A stretch of DNA of 64,000 bases from contig JAQFWX010000011.1 of the NCBI GenBank assembly GCA_027605045.1, positions 930,001 to 994,000 of the forward strand. Reading direction: 5' to 3'. The position numbers and the translations under genes were made by a program. This stretch comes from Phallus indusiatus. Its lineage: Eukaryota; Basidiomycota; Agaricomycetes; Phallales; Phallaceae. Shown piece by piece: positions 46,824 through 58,300 of the stretch (the first letter of the stretch is position 1; every line of letters starts with the position of its first letter). A model generated the notes under the pieces. The model was not told the origin of the DNA. It searched no databases and saw only the letters and a list, made by a program, of their open reading frames with translations.

Positions 46824-47796
46824 ATGCCTTACAATATTTCAGGGACGCTAGCTGCTCTCCAGTCTTTCGTGTATCCCAGGGTAATCTTGCCCAGAATGAT
46901 GGTTCAAGGTTGGTGAGTAATGTGTTTCCTTTTGATAGGTTGAAAGAATCAGGAATTCTCTCCATTAGATATCAGATGCCTCAATTTTAAGGAATTCAGG
47001 CAGCACGGATATAGAGGTGTCGTCATAGATAAGGATAATTGTTTGGTAATCAAACCTTCCTCAATGCTGTTCTCGCGTGAATTCGTATGGTCATAGACGC
47101 TTCCGCATGATGATTCGGTCATTCCGGAACTACAAGTTAGTGATTCTTTTCTACGTCAAATTAGGTATTTTCAATAAACTGAATTCTAGGCTGTTTGGAG
47201 CGAGCTGAAGTTGCAATTCCCTCCTCCCAATGTTCTCATCGTTTCCAACTCGGCAGGCTCTTCGCAAGATGCTGCTGGGCTTGCAGTATGTCAAAACAAT
47301 GTCATGCGACCTTTTGCGTGCCACTTTCGCTAAATGTAGCCATCCTTTTTAGGCCGAGTCAATAACTCACAGCCTAGGAGCGCCTGTCTTACGGCATGCC
47401 GGAATGAAACCATCTTATGACATTGTCAATCAAATACGCCACTATTTTGCATGTCTTCCCCAGCCGATTCTTGAACCCAAGTCTATACTTGTCATCGGAG
47501 ATCGTATTTTTACGGATATAGTGTTGGCAGACAGATTGGGAGCGTTCAGCATTCTAGTTACTCGAGATTGGACCCGGTCATTGAAAGGCTGGCTTGTGTC
47601 GACTGCGGAACAATCCGCTGTCAGAATAGCTCGGAACCGATTATCGCATCCCGAAGAATCCTTTCCACAACTTCTAAAGGCTACCACCAATGTCGGTTCT
47701 TCGGAGGTGCGGTTGAATTACACTGGAAGCACCTGGACCTGGACGGGGAGAGCTTTGGGCTGGAGTCGCAATACAGGCAAAGGTTCTTCAAACTAA
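46824..47796 (+). CDS. GEP4: Mitochondrial phosphatidylglycerophosphatase GEP4 (HAD family)
   Basis: Five exons (46824-46908, 46969-47045, 47097-47135, 47190-47285, 47353-47796) give 246 aa. The N-terminus MPYNISGTLAALQSFVYPRV matches the MxxNxxGxLxxLxxxxxPxLxxP start of Gep4. HAD motif I is GVVIDKDNCLT (nucleophile Asp in DKDN), motif II PPPNVLIVSNSAGS, then LGAPVLRHAGMKPSYD, and motif IV SILVIGDRIFTDIVLADRLG with the GDRxxTD pair. It dephosphorylates phosphatidylglycerophosphate on the matrix side of the inner membrane, a step in cardiolipin synthesis. The tail after the catalytic core (SEVRLNYTGSTWTWTGRALG) is a plausible membrane-association region. Every junction was checked in frame. 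Confidence 0.92.
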
Positions 47797-48277
47797 TTGA
47801 TAAAGCGAACGCTTTTCAATTCTTTCTATCAAAAGCTAATATTCCCATAATATCACAAGCGTGAAAACAATTCATAAGGTCAAAAAAAAAGAATGCCGCC
47901 AATTGAGTATCAACAAAGAGTATATTGTCGCAATAGGACCCGTCCATTATGTATTCAGACATTTGTTCTAGCTTGTATTTGTTGTTGCCTCGCCCATCAC
48001 ACGTGTGATGTAACAGACAATTCATGAAACGTATTCTCCGAATCAATAAAGAATACTATATAGGCCCAAATTTTTTCGCACCCATTCAAAGAATCTTCGT
48101 AATTTGGCATGAGAGGAAAGGAGCTAGAATGCTCGAATTGAGATGGATAGATAAAAGCGTGAGAAAATCAAAAAAAGTACAGTTTTTTATTAGGTTTGAA
48201 TGATCTCACTAGTATATAATACAATACAATCTATGGAAAAGATCCTGGTTCAGCAAGGGACGTAATGGACTGAATTG
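47797..48277. other. Convergent 3' region of GEP4 and the C2H2 gene
   Basis: About 480 bp between facing stop codons, AT-rich, with an A run at 47882-47890. It holds 3' UTRs; no gene or repeat is supported. Confidence 0.4.
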
Positions 48278-49176
48278 TTATGTGGAAGGATTATGATACT
48301 TCTTCGAAGAGCTTTCGCCGCTCTTGCCCCGGCTATCTTCTCCTTCATGCCCCTGGCGTCCGTGAGACAATAAATGACGATTGAGATTCGATTTAGAATT
48401 GAAAGCCTTCGGACAGAGAGTACATGTAAACGCTATCAATTAGCGATGCCTTAATAGTTCCGATGCATACAAAATTTCGTAATTTACTCACGTCTTTGTC
48501 CCGTATGTGTTAACATGTGTTGCTTAACAAAATTGGTCTGCTGTGAATCCTTTATATTAATATTCAATGTTCATGCAACTCACATTATAAACACTTTGTC
48601 GCTCGATTCGCCGCCCGCATATATGGCATTCAAATTTTCTCTTAGGATCAGTGTCATAAAGACCCGACGACAATATGTTGTCCCGGACAATTCCAGGAGG
48701 CTTGGTATAAGATTCTGATACTGATATCAATTTTTCCCTGTCGTGCGAAGGGACGAGGACATGATAAGCTGGGTTCCGAGATGAAGAGGCATTCGAAGGT
48801 GAACCATAGGCACCCGAATAGTGCGGATATCCATGCCTCTCCGATGAGATATTACCGTCATCTCGCTCAAGATAATGGAAAGGAGAACTCTCCCGAATTG
48901 GCGGAAGCCGAGGTCCGACGTTATTATTGGTCCCGCGATAACCAAACGATTGGTGACTGCTTTCGGAGCTGTGAGATGGATGACTCTCAAATTGGTCTAC
49001 ATAGTTTACAAGAGATTAACATTGTAGCATAAAGCTGAAATGATCTTACCACGCAGGACATCCCGAAGGTGAGGTAGCCCTTGGCCGTGTTGTTTCTCTG
49101 AATCCTCTTCTCCGGGATTGTTTCTAGGATGTCTTGAGGAAGTAGAAGTATAATAATAATCGTGGCCACCAGACAT
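48278..49176 (-). CDS. C2H2 zinc-finger transcription factor with two fingers
   Basis: The start at 49176 gives MSGGHDYYYTSTSSRHPRNN and a His/Ser/Tyr-rich disordered region. After an intron near 49040 come the exons SESSHQSFGYRGTNNNVGPR and LPPIRESSPFHYLERDDGNI. The C-terminal half has finger 1, FECHICGRRIERQSVYN joined by an intron to TNFVKQHMLTHTGQ (Cys-x2-Cys ... His-x3-His), and finger 2, FTCTLCPKAFNSKSNLNRHL followed by LSH. The tail is Ser/Lys-rich and stops at 48278. Two tandem fingers with a TGQ-type linker are typical of small fungal DNA-binding regulators. No ortholog name is certain. Two introns cut inside or between fingers (about 48590-48540 and 48500-48440). Confidence 0.8.
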
Positions 49177-49929
49177 TCGTGGACCTTCGGGGATCAACCT
49201 GTGTTCGGAGAGAGTACTAATTCCTTCTCTTTATATCTTTATTGGGTCCGATAGAAGGTTCATAGGGGTTGGTGCCACGCGCTGGCACAGGCGGACTTGT
49301 TTTCAATAACACTGACGATGGCATTATGAGTTAGAATGATGTTACCTGAATTACATTACCGTCCATATGAACATATGGAAGAGTCAGCCACGTGCCCGTA
49401 TTGAAGTTGTATTGTTGACATTTGCCAACAAAATTTTCTCAGTTGGAACAGTCATTGAAGGAAAGCCTGATTGAAGCATAACATCGATATTGCCGGAGGC
49501 GGCCTTCGACCTAAATAGGTGTACCGAACAGCCACTGCATAATTAAAAGAATTTCATATGAAAAACACTAATCCTTAGCGGGTGAGAGAGTAGCAATGAT
49601 TTTCTTTGGTTGAATTGAGATGAGAACTAGATGCGAACTAGCTGCGTACGTCATCACACAAGACAAGATAAATGCTTTTAGAACAAATAGGGTTAATCGA
49701 TGACATTCAAATGGATACATACATAATCTAACACGGCATTTTTCTGGCTATGATCTAAAAGTTATATCCATGGGAAGCAAGTGACGGAAACTCAACGCAA
49801 GAATCGCAGACTTGTCAAGCTTGCCGAATTAGAAAGGCACCACTTCTTCGGTTCGTGGGCAACCTCCGAAAAAAGATTGATTTAATACGCAAAATAAACA
49901 CGTTAATGAATAGCGGGAAAAAGGTAATT
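49177..49929. other. Intergenic region upstream of the C2H2 gene
   Basis: About 750 bp, one of the larger gaps outside the 8.3-11.2 kb island. It lies between two minus-strand genes and includes a short palindrome-like GTGCCACGCGCTGGCAC at 49272-49288 (one central mismatch). No ORF, RNA gene or TATA box is convincing. Confidence 0.4.
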
Positions 49930-52779
49930 TTAGACTACGCAGCCTCCAAAAAGCGCTTTGAGGTCGTCAGCTAGTTTAGCGGCGTCGATTCCATTTTGAC
50001 TTTCCGGGACCACGTGAGAAAGATTGCAGTCTGAGGTGAGATTACTATTTGACGGACCAGGCATGCCTGCGTTTTCAATCTGTGCCTGGACTATAATCGG
50101 TCCTAGTGAGTTCCAGAGTTCGTCAATATCGAGCTCAATATCATCCGACAGCGATAGCTGGGACTCTTCGAGTTCAGAGTTGAGAGTAGAGCTTGGCAGC
50201 GATTCAAAGGAAACAGTGGCATGTACAGATTCGTTTTTTTCCATATCTTGAGCTGTTTCGTGATTCGTCGTTTCGAGCCTATCCTCAACAGATTCTGTGG
50301 GAGACAAGATGGGACTAGTTGGTGGAGGAGGGCTCGATGGAGGTAAATCCCAGCCAGGCTTCATGATGAATGGTTCGGAATCTATAGCTGCCGAATGGAG
50401 TATGGATCTTTCGCCGGATTTTCCCTGGCTCCTAGCTAGTATAGGACTTGGTGTAAACAGAGACGCCCCAGTACAAATCTCGTTGGTATGAGCGGTTATG
50501 TTGACCGGAGTTGCGGGAGTGAACAGCGACTTCTCAACAGAGTTTATAGCATTGTCAATGCTTTTCGGGGGTGGAGTTCGGGGGGGCTCGGGAAAAGAGA
50601 AGTCAGAAGTGGCAATCAATGGCGCCGACGAACCCTGGGGATCTGCTTCAGACAATGTTCTGTTTTGACTGTTTGAAGATCTGAGGGGACTCGAAGCAGG
50701 ATGAGAGATAAGGGTATCAGATTTCTGCGTTGCATTAACGGAAGCCGAGCTCGTCCTTCTTATGCCAGTGGCTTTAACATCAGTGTGACCTAGTTTTTCC
50801 GCCTTCCGTTTTTTGTTGTTGTTCTTGGGAAAATTAGACTCTTTTTCCAGGAGCGCGGCAGAACCGCGTTTAGTGCCTTTGGTTATATTGGGCGGTGGTT
50901 GATTTTCTTTACCAGCACCTGCATCCGAGCCCAAATCAAATTTCGTAGACGATTGCTCTAATTGTTGATCGATAGTAGTCGTTCCAAATGAAACAGGCGT
51001 GCGCGGTACCAAATTTCTACCACGAGCCCAGCCACCACCTGGAACAGGATATGCATCTTCTCGGACCTTGGGGGGTTCAGATCTCGCATGTCCATACGTA
51101 GTGACATTGTCTGATACGTGTGCTGCAGGCTGGGGACTGGATGTATTTGGAATATGAAACGTTTCATCCGCAGTTTGAAACAATTTCTGAGATGCGCCTG
51201 ACAGAAACCCTGACACAGTAGTATGATGGTTCCATAATTGAGGGCGAGGTTGTGATATTATTGAAGGCGTGGGGTTCTGACCATCGATAGAAAAACCTGG
51301 ACGGGCAGTCAAAAATGGTAGTAGTTGTCCCAGGGAGGTTATTAACGCCGGGTCGATACTTCCTGTAGGTTGGGTTTCTTTTCCTTTGGTACTCGGCTTC
51401 GCTGATGCACCACTCAGCATTGTCGCAAAGAGCGAGTAAAGGAGTTCAATATTTCCGGAATGAGAGGAAAGTGGTACCGGGGCTGCTTGGGTTGAGGAAG
51501 AGGCTGTTTCACCCGATGCACTGCTGGCATTGTAAGCTGAAAACAAATTGTCGATACTTGGTGGTTTGGACCCTGTACGTATACGATCCTCTGAAGGCGT
51601 CAGAAGGCTTCCAGACCTATTGGGGAGGGGTTTAGTGGTCAATAAACTTGTTGTTTGTCGTGTTATGGCTGGGCGCGACTCGAGATCGTGCACGAGTTTC
51701 TGCTGGCGTTCAATATCCTCTTGAGTAACTTTTGGAGCGACTACATCATTAGACATTATAAGAGTGCTGTCATAGGGCTCTCCCCTTTGCATTTTGGCCA
51801 GGTTTTGCAGTCTCTTCAGTTTTTCTTTCTGCTCCAGCAAGGCAACTCGGCGCGCCTTCTTTTCAGGATTGGTAGAAGCACCTGAGGGACGTCCAATTCT
51901 AGACAACATTGGATGAACCAGTAAGCACTCTGAGAAAAAACTCACCTTGTTTTACTAACGTCTCGAGTAGAATGCTTCAAGTGCAATGTGTTAGGCGAGG
52001 ATACAGCCTCCGCAGAGCTGGAAGACGGCAAGCACAAAAAGGACAAAGATCTGGCATGATCCTCCGTCGACTGAGGTGTGGTCTGTGGTTGTAATACTGA
52101 TGAGCACAAAACAGGGTCTGGATAATTTATAGCTTGTACCTCTTTCAGAGACATCACAATCTCAAGGGATTCCGTCCCCCTGTCCATCGCAATTTTCCCT
52201 ACCGCATAATCGTCGCTGTCATCTTCGTCATTGCAAAATGGAGGTCGGTCGTTTTTCAGCCACCACGAAAGTAAGCCGACACCAACAGATAACCCTGGGA
52301 AGATGCATTAGGCTTTGGTGGTAATTGAAGATCGTCGAGCCAATATGATATACTACCAGAAATACTTTCTAGCGGATCTACAATGTAGATAGAATAGTCT
52401 CGCGATGGGTTTCCAAGTAACTCCGGACTAGGGTATGAATCAACGAAAGACTGTAATGAATAGCAAGAAAGTTACCTCGAAGCACATACGGCAGCCAAAC
52501 AAGTTCTCAAGAGCACCTTGCCAAACGCAGGGGTCTGATCAAGAGTTTCGTCCTTTGAAATGCGTATTACCGGCGATTTTCGTTTCGAACGCGCAAGAAG
52601 AGGTTGTGACGAAGAGTTTAATGTGTATATAATCCGTACTGTGATAATTAAGCCAAGCGATGTGTTTGGATAATTGAGAGCCTACGTGGAAGTGAGCCTG
52701 CTGAGTCTGAGCCGACCATGGTTCCAAGACCATCTACAGAACGACGTTCATTCGGCCTCGGGTTATTGGAGACAGACAT
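49930..52779 (-). CDS. Ams2/Spt21-like regulator of histone gene transcription
   Basis: The start at 52779 gives MSVSNNPRPNERRSVDGLGT. After splicing, the N-terminal module reads LRIIYTLNSSSQPLLARSKR, GKVLLRTCLAAVCASRSFVD, RDYSIYIVDPLESISGSISY and GLSVGVGLLSWWLKNDRPPF. This is the Ams2/Spt21 N-terminal domain pattern (LRVLYTLNxSPQxxLAR, RDFSVYVLDPLE, GLGLMSW). A basic coiled stretch follows (NPEKKARRVALLEQKEKLKR), then a long Ser/Pro-rich region and a short acidic helix at the end (DIELDIDELWNSLGPI, DLKALFGGCVV). Ams2 and Spt21 activate core histone genes in S phase. The GATA-type finger of Ams2 was not seen. The gene is preceded by a cluster of ACGCGT/ACGCGA boxes. At least five introns; joins at about 51946-51903 and 52687-52640 were checked. 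Confidence 0.8.
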
Positions 52780-52840
52780 TGAGATATTAAGTTCTTGAAA
52801 GCTGAAACAAATGGCCAAATTTGGCCAAGAAACTAGGAGG

Positions 52841-52905
52841 ACGCGACGCGTTCAGAGTTCACCGTGCACAGAAAGAACACGCGTGACATTTCTAGTGTAA
52901 CGCGA
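52841..52905. promoter_or_regulatory. Cluster of four MCB-like ACGCGW boxes upstream of the Spt21-like gene
   Basis: ACGCGA at 52841-52846, ACGCGT at 52846-52851, ACGCGT at 52879-52884 and ACGCGA at 52900-52905 lie 62-126 bp before the start codon at 52779. Also on this side is the 3' end of NoxR, so the cluster is best assigned to the Spt21-like gene. ACGCGT is the MBF/DSC1 site that drives G1/S genes in yeasts. Confidence 0.55.
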
Positions 52906-53028
52906 CGTACTCATTTCAAATACTACCGACTGGACGCGATGGTTTGCATCGTCAACAAGTTACCCTCCGTTTTACACTCAAGCAGTATCTATACTACAAT
53001 ACACTACAAACATGCAAGAAATATAAAC

Positions 53029-54840
53029 TTATGAATCCTTACACCAGATCTCCAATTTCCTTTCCGACCTATCTCCTGTATGACCCCCAGCAATCTCCAA
53101 GGCCAAGTCGTAATCTGATTCATCCATCAATGTTATAAGAGTACCATCTTCGTCTTTGTATTTCATTCCAAGATCGTCAAATGGCTTATCGAACTTTTGA
53201 GTGATGCGATCGACAAACTCTTCAAAGGGCATATCTAACGTAATGGCCATTCCACGAACATTTCCATCGTGGTGAATCTGCATAATAGATGATAGTACCA
53301 GATTCACATTGCTGATCGACTTAACATACCTTGATACGAATTTTATCAGGTTCTCCATAATTGTGGCCGTTCATGTCTTCCTCATCCTCCTCATACATCG
53401 TACTCCTAGCGAAATTTCGCTTACCGGTTGTTTTTCTACGTAGCGAGAGGCTGGATGTAGTGTAGTTCGAAGTTAGAGTGGCACCCCGTTTTAAGGAACC
53501 TGCGTTGGAATTTTTACGAGCCCACGCAGCCACACGCTGTCTTCCGTCGGAATAAGTAGGGCCATCACGTTCATCGTCCATATATTGATCATAAAATTCT
53601 GTAAGACGTGTTGGCTGCCTACTGCCAATGCCGTCCGGTATAAGACTCCGGTCTTGACGGTCGTTGATTGCACCCTCAGGAGCTGGCTTAGACGTGGATC
53701 GCAGGTTGTTGGCAGACGTATTAAGGCCCTTGCTTTCTGCAACACGGTTTTCTCGTTCCTCACGACTAATGACATTGATTGTGGTGCTAGATCTAGTAAG
53801 CTTAGTCTGCGCAGTCTGCGTGGTTTGAGTTGAATCTTTGGCAGGGGGAGTAACAGTGGTAGCCGCTCGTTTGAGGTTTACGACAGCATCGAAAGATTTC
53901 GTGGGTGCATCGTCTAGACGGTTCCCACTGGGGTTTAGGCCTTGCTTCAGGCGAGTGACTCCCGTAAATGAAGTGTACGCTTCGCGCTCGTCTTCGGCAG
54001 CGATAAGTTTGGCCTTCCCGAGATAGTCCTTCGAGGCAGTATTTTTCAATTTGTTCTCAGCGGGGCTATATAATACCCCCACCGGCTGCACGATGGGCAC
54101 GAATTGAACATCAGTGGATTTTAGGCTAAACAAAAAAACGTACTATAGAAAAGACGGTATAGCCGTCTGCGCGATCACGGATAGCCTCATCGATGACATT
54201 GTGCTCCGGGATGCACTTTTCCAGACTTGCCTCTCGCATGACTTTTAGGCCATCATCAACTTGGCCCATATAGACTTGACACAAGCCCTTGTTGAAAAGA
54301 GTCTCAGCAGAGTACAATTTGAAGTTGAGGCCTAGCTGTTCGTAATTTCTGTAGAGTAAGTGAATCAGGAAAATTGTGCAGTGCTGTGAAAATAGTGGCA
54401 GCGCACATGGCCTGATTACCCCGTAGGTTGAGAAGAACTTCCTCGAAGTCTTTGAGTGCACGGTCGTAGCGTTTTATCAAGAAATTAGATACGCCGCATT
54501 GGAAATAAGCAACAGCTAGATATTGATCTAAGGAGGTAGCGGCGTTAAAGTTCTCTATAGCAGCCTCATGTTCGCCCAGCGTCGCATAGATCAAACCGAT
54601 GTTGGTCAGGATCTTGGATGAATCTGCAATTGTCTAGAATATTTGGGAGCATTTATTAAACCAGTATTAGAGGATTAATCATCACTCACAGTGAAAAGCT
54701 CGAGACTTCTTTCGAAATCTTCTTTCTCGTAAGCGTCAAGGGCTGCGGCCCAAACTTCCAGCTCGGCCTGTTATGAGGTATTTTTTTTAAGATGTTGAGA
54801 TAAAATTGATAAAACAAAATTTACTGACTTTCAAAGACAT
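53029..54840 (-). CDS. noxR: NADPH oxidase regulator NoxR (p67phox-like): TPR and PB1 domains
   Basis: The start at 54840 (MSLK) is followed by an intron to AELEVWAAALDAYEKEDFER. TPR-like helices then read IGLIYATLGEHEAAIENFNA, YLAVAYFQCGVSNFLIKRYD and YSAETLFNKGLCQVYMGQVD. The activation-domain region has VPIVQPVGVLYSPAENKLKN, and a disordered middle is rich in Thr and Arg. A C-terminal PB1 domain is spliced as DKIRIK-IHHDGNVRGMAITL, MPFEEFVDRITQKF and EDGTLITLMDESDYDLALEI, ending WCKDS at 53029. The TPR-activation motif-PB1 order and size are those of fungal NoxR, which with Rac activates NoxA/NoxB to make superoxide for hyphal differentiation. PB1 usually pairs with Cdc24 or BemA. Introns are at about 54838-54778, 54690-54640, 54350-54330 and 54140-54110, and the PB1 is also split (about 53330-53285). 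Confidence 0.92.
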
Positions 54841-55444
54841 TTAGTAAGGTATTGGAACAAGAAAACAAGAATATAAAGAGCGAGAAGAATATATGTTCAG
54901 GGTAAACCACCAGGGTCAGCCGTTGTATTAGGTAAAGCTGAGAAACCGAAAAAGAGAGAAGTCTGAAGAAGATTTAAGAGGAATGATTATATAACGAGAG
55001 AGGAAAATAGGAAAAACTTGCCTAGAATATGTCCAAGGGAATGGAAGAGAAAGGGAAAAGGAATAAGAGGAATAAGTAACAGCGGAAAGTTCGAGATCTC
55101 AGCTCGTCCCTTGTTGTCCTCTTGTTGGCGTCACCGTGCTTAGTCACACACCAAGCCATCCAACGGTGATGCCTCGCAATCATAAGTTGATGATTTCGGT
55201 AGTCATCTGGGTAGTTACGACACAGCAACCCTCACTACAAATATCTGTATTAACTTTGAAATTAAAATGCCGTGATCCGGATGACTAGGTAAAGCATGTG
55301 TTACACTGATACTGGGACCTCACATTGGTCAATATGGTTTCAAGAATTTGGAACCTTCCAGTTGTCTCCAAACACGCACATGACAATGTTGGCAACAACA
55401 CCATCTGTATAAATGGGTAATCGATAAGATAATCGTCTCAACGT
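54841..55444. other. Upstream region of NoxR and 3' flank of the sugar transporter
   Basis: About 600 bp between two minus-strand genes. Purine-rich repeats (54930-55070, GAGAAG/GGAAGAGA-like) cover the first part, which may be the NoxR 5' UTR. No gene is supported. Confidence 0.4.
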
Positions 55445-57790
55445 CTATGATCCATGATGCAACAGTTTTTCAATTGCAGCGGATAAACCCAACTCTCGCT
55501 CAAGCTGAACATAAACATCAAGACATCGTCAACAAACGTACAACCTAGCTTGATATACATACCTTTTGACGCTTATTAGCATCATCTTTACCCGCCGAAG
55601 AGCTAAAGACTTTGTCAATTTCTTCTAGCGAAGCTCCAGTTGTTTCAGGAACAAGGTAAAACGCCCAAAGGCAAGCCAACAAACACGCAAAAGCGAACAC
55701 GAAATAAGTGCCGCTAAATTGTCAAAATCAAAAAGGCAGCATGAGGTATGATTGTTTGTTTCTTACGAAGCCGATACTTCAAGCATAGGCGGCGTTATCA
55801 GTCCAATGAGGACTACGCAAATCAGTGATGGATACTTCTTAAGGCGAATAAAGCTGTACGCACAATTATTTATCCAGTTTGAAGCGGTTGAAAGGGCGAC
55901 CCCTCTACTTCTGACTGAGACGGGAAAGATCTCACTCGATAGAACCCAAGAAACAGGCCCAAAACTCATCCCATAAGCCAACGTGAATGTATACATGCAA
56001 CTGTAAGCTCTGGTAAGCCCCCTTGTCGAAAACAATATCATGACCTTTTCACCTCAAGCTAATCCACGCATTCAATGGGTATGAAGACCAATCGCCTGCA
56101 GAGACCCATGTCTGAATTGGAAAATGAGGAACCTTTTCATATATGACTGGATTAAAAGGACCAGACCAAGAATGAGATAAGTGCATGAGAGGCAGACATT
56201 ACAAGCGCGCCCCCTGCAAGCGGTTAAGGTGATGATTCAAAAGGAGATGTGATGAGACCAACATACATATTAACAAAGGTCTCCGCCCTTTTGAAAATTA
56301 GCAATGAAAGAGGACAGGGATGGACGTGAAGAGCGGACCTAATTTATCGATGGATAAAATTGTCGGCACCACAACCACCAACTGGGCAATATTTACAAAA
56401 CCCGATCCCACAAGAATGGCAGTTTCGCCAGTAAATCCAATCTTCTCGATGAGAGAAGGGCCGTAATATAATAACGCATTGATCCCAGACCACTCTAAAA
56501 AGAGAGTTTATTGAGAAAGAGGAAGACATTTCAAAAAGCTCACGTTGCCAGAACATAACAGCAATCCCGGTAAGAGTCCGACGTAGATATTTGACATTGA
56601 ATAACTCGGTCCATTTATTGAATTCGGTCATGTCATGGCCGTCCTGATCCTGGCCTGACATAGTTACATCGACTTGTATTTCTAAAAACTCGAGCTCAGT
56701 AAGAGGATGTTCCCCACTACCGGGGGATCGTAGCCAATTCAAAGAGGCGAGAGCTTCTGAATATCGTCCTTTCGCAATTAAAACCCTGGGAGAGGGTGGT
56801 AAAGCAAAACAACCAAGTCCAAGCAATAGACCTGGGAGAACTTGTATTCCGAGAGGCAACCTCCAGGAAAGAGAATCCGGGACTAGAAAATGTGTTAAAG
56901 ACAGTCGGGAGAGATTAAAGAGAGAAGGCACACTATTTCGAGTGAGGAAGCCGAACCAAAAACCAATCACAACACCTGCAACCTAACAAATTCGGTGAGA
57001 AGTGTGCTCAACAATCAATAATGACGGGCACCAACGATACCCAACTGTTCCAAGGTCAAGAGGCCGCCACGCATTTCTGGTGACCCAATCTCTCCAATAT
57101 AAAGTGGTGAGAGCATACTTCACGAACACAATGTGTCATAGGTTAAAGCAATGATATTAATGATGAGACTGAATTTTCACCTTAGCGCCCCTATGCCTAC
57201 GCCGCCGATAGCACGACCCAACGTCAAAAAAGGAATCGAATTAGCCAGTGCTTGACACATTGAACCAATGCAGAACAGAACTTGGGTTTGTGTCAGCAAG
57301 AGCTCATTCATTTGGCTACCATAAAGATTATTACCACATGCACAGCATATCGACATTCTCCTTGAGAGTCGATCGGCAAGCGCACCAGCAGCTAGGGCAC
57401 CAAATAAGGCTCCGAGCTCAAGTAGAGCGGCTTTATATTCGATCATAACCAGTTAGTGATGCTGGCCAATGAGAAAACTAAGTACTGCATCTACTCACTC
57501 ATTAATCCTTTTTGCCAGAGGGTGATCGGCCAGCGAGAAACAAAATCTTTCATGACAAGTACATTTGCAATAACCCCTTGGTCATAGCCAAATACCAAGC
57601 CGCCCAAAGAAGCAAATAAGGCTGAGCGAAACGCAAGAGAATTGTGAACGAGACCTCGAAAGCCTGAAGGGCCGTACGCGTATCTGTATGAGCCGTCGTC
57701 GTTCAAAGAGAACCAGCTACCATCATCGAAATGTATAAATTTGGTATTTTCTGTATCGTCTGCGGGTACTTGCACGTAATCCCCGCGCAT
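55445..57790 (-). CDS. MFS sugar transporter
   Basis: The start at 57790 gives a polar cytosolic leader, then SLAFRSALFASLGGLVFGYD (helix 1 with the GxxFGYD signature), QGVIANVLVMKDF, and a helix with LELGALFGALAAGALADRLS and RR (loop 2 motif). Next come QALANSIPFLTLGRAIGGVG, IGALSMLSPLYIGEIGSPEM and RGGLLTLEQLGIVAGVVIGF. The central loop has PPSPRVLIAKGR and the second half TLTGIAVMFWQQWSGINALL, YYGP, GPVSWVLSSEIFPVSVRSRG (motif PxxxxSEIFPxxxRxxG) and YLVPETTGASLEEIDKVF. It should be a 12-helix H+/sugar symporter or facilitator at the plasma membrane. The usual PESPRWL motif is altered to PPSPRVL. Substrate is not assigned. Many introns; stop at 55445. It is head to head with TRP1. Confidence 0.85.
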
Positions 57791-58300
57791 GAAGATACTT
57801 TATGAAAGGAAATCACTTCAAGTTGAAGTCGGGTCGGGTATGTGTATTATCAGACGTGAGCGCTTCTCAGGCTGGGCGGTGCCAGGGATAGTATCATAAT
57901 ATGGCAATGTTTTGGGCGATGTCACCGACCCACTAATAACAAATTATGAAATTAGACAATTCCTCGAAATGAGATCTCAACAATTTGTAGAGCTCCATAT
58001 TACATTTCTGGCTTACCTAAAAGGAAACAGCGAGCAAGACCATTGTGGTGTCAGTGCTTTGTCCTGATTCGACAGCGATAATCGCCGGTGTTTGTTATTG
58101 ATGTCGATTCGGATGGATTGCGATTTCATAATATATATATACTGGGCTGAATCGTTCTTTCTGCGCCGTTCGACTAGTCATTGTATACATTGTCGTGTCA
58201 TTATATGTTCTGTATTATCGTATATAAATAAACGTGCGCCACTGAATATGGCCGCCGCCGCTGATTAATTCTGCAAAAAGTCACCTCTCGCCCAACAACC
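57791..58300. promoter_or_regulatory. Divergent promoter of the sugar transporter and TRP1, with TATA boxes
   Basis: About 510 bp. An alternating AT run lies at 58130-58140, and TATATAAATA occurs at 58221-58230, about 75 bp before the TRP1 ATG, a likely TATA box. I did not find a clear Gcn4-type TGACTC near the start. Confidence 0.5.

Noticed and set aside
47568..47864. 98-codon plus-strand ORF overlapping the end of GEP4
   Set aside because: It is a shifted frame of the GEP4 last exon; the GEP4 frame carries the HAD motif IV and fits the family.
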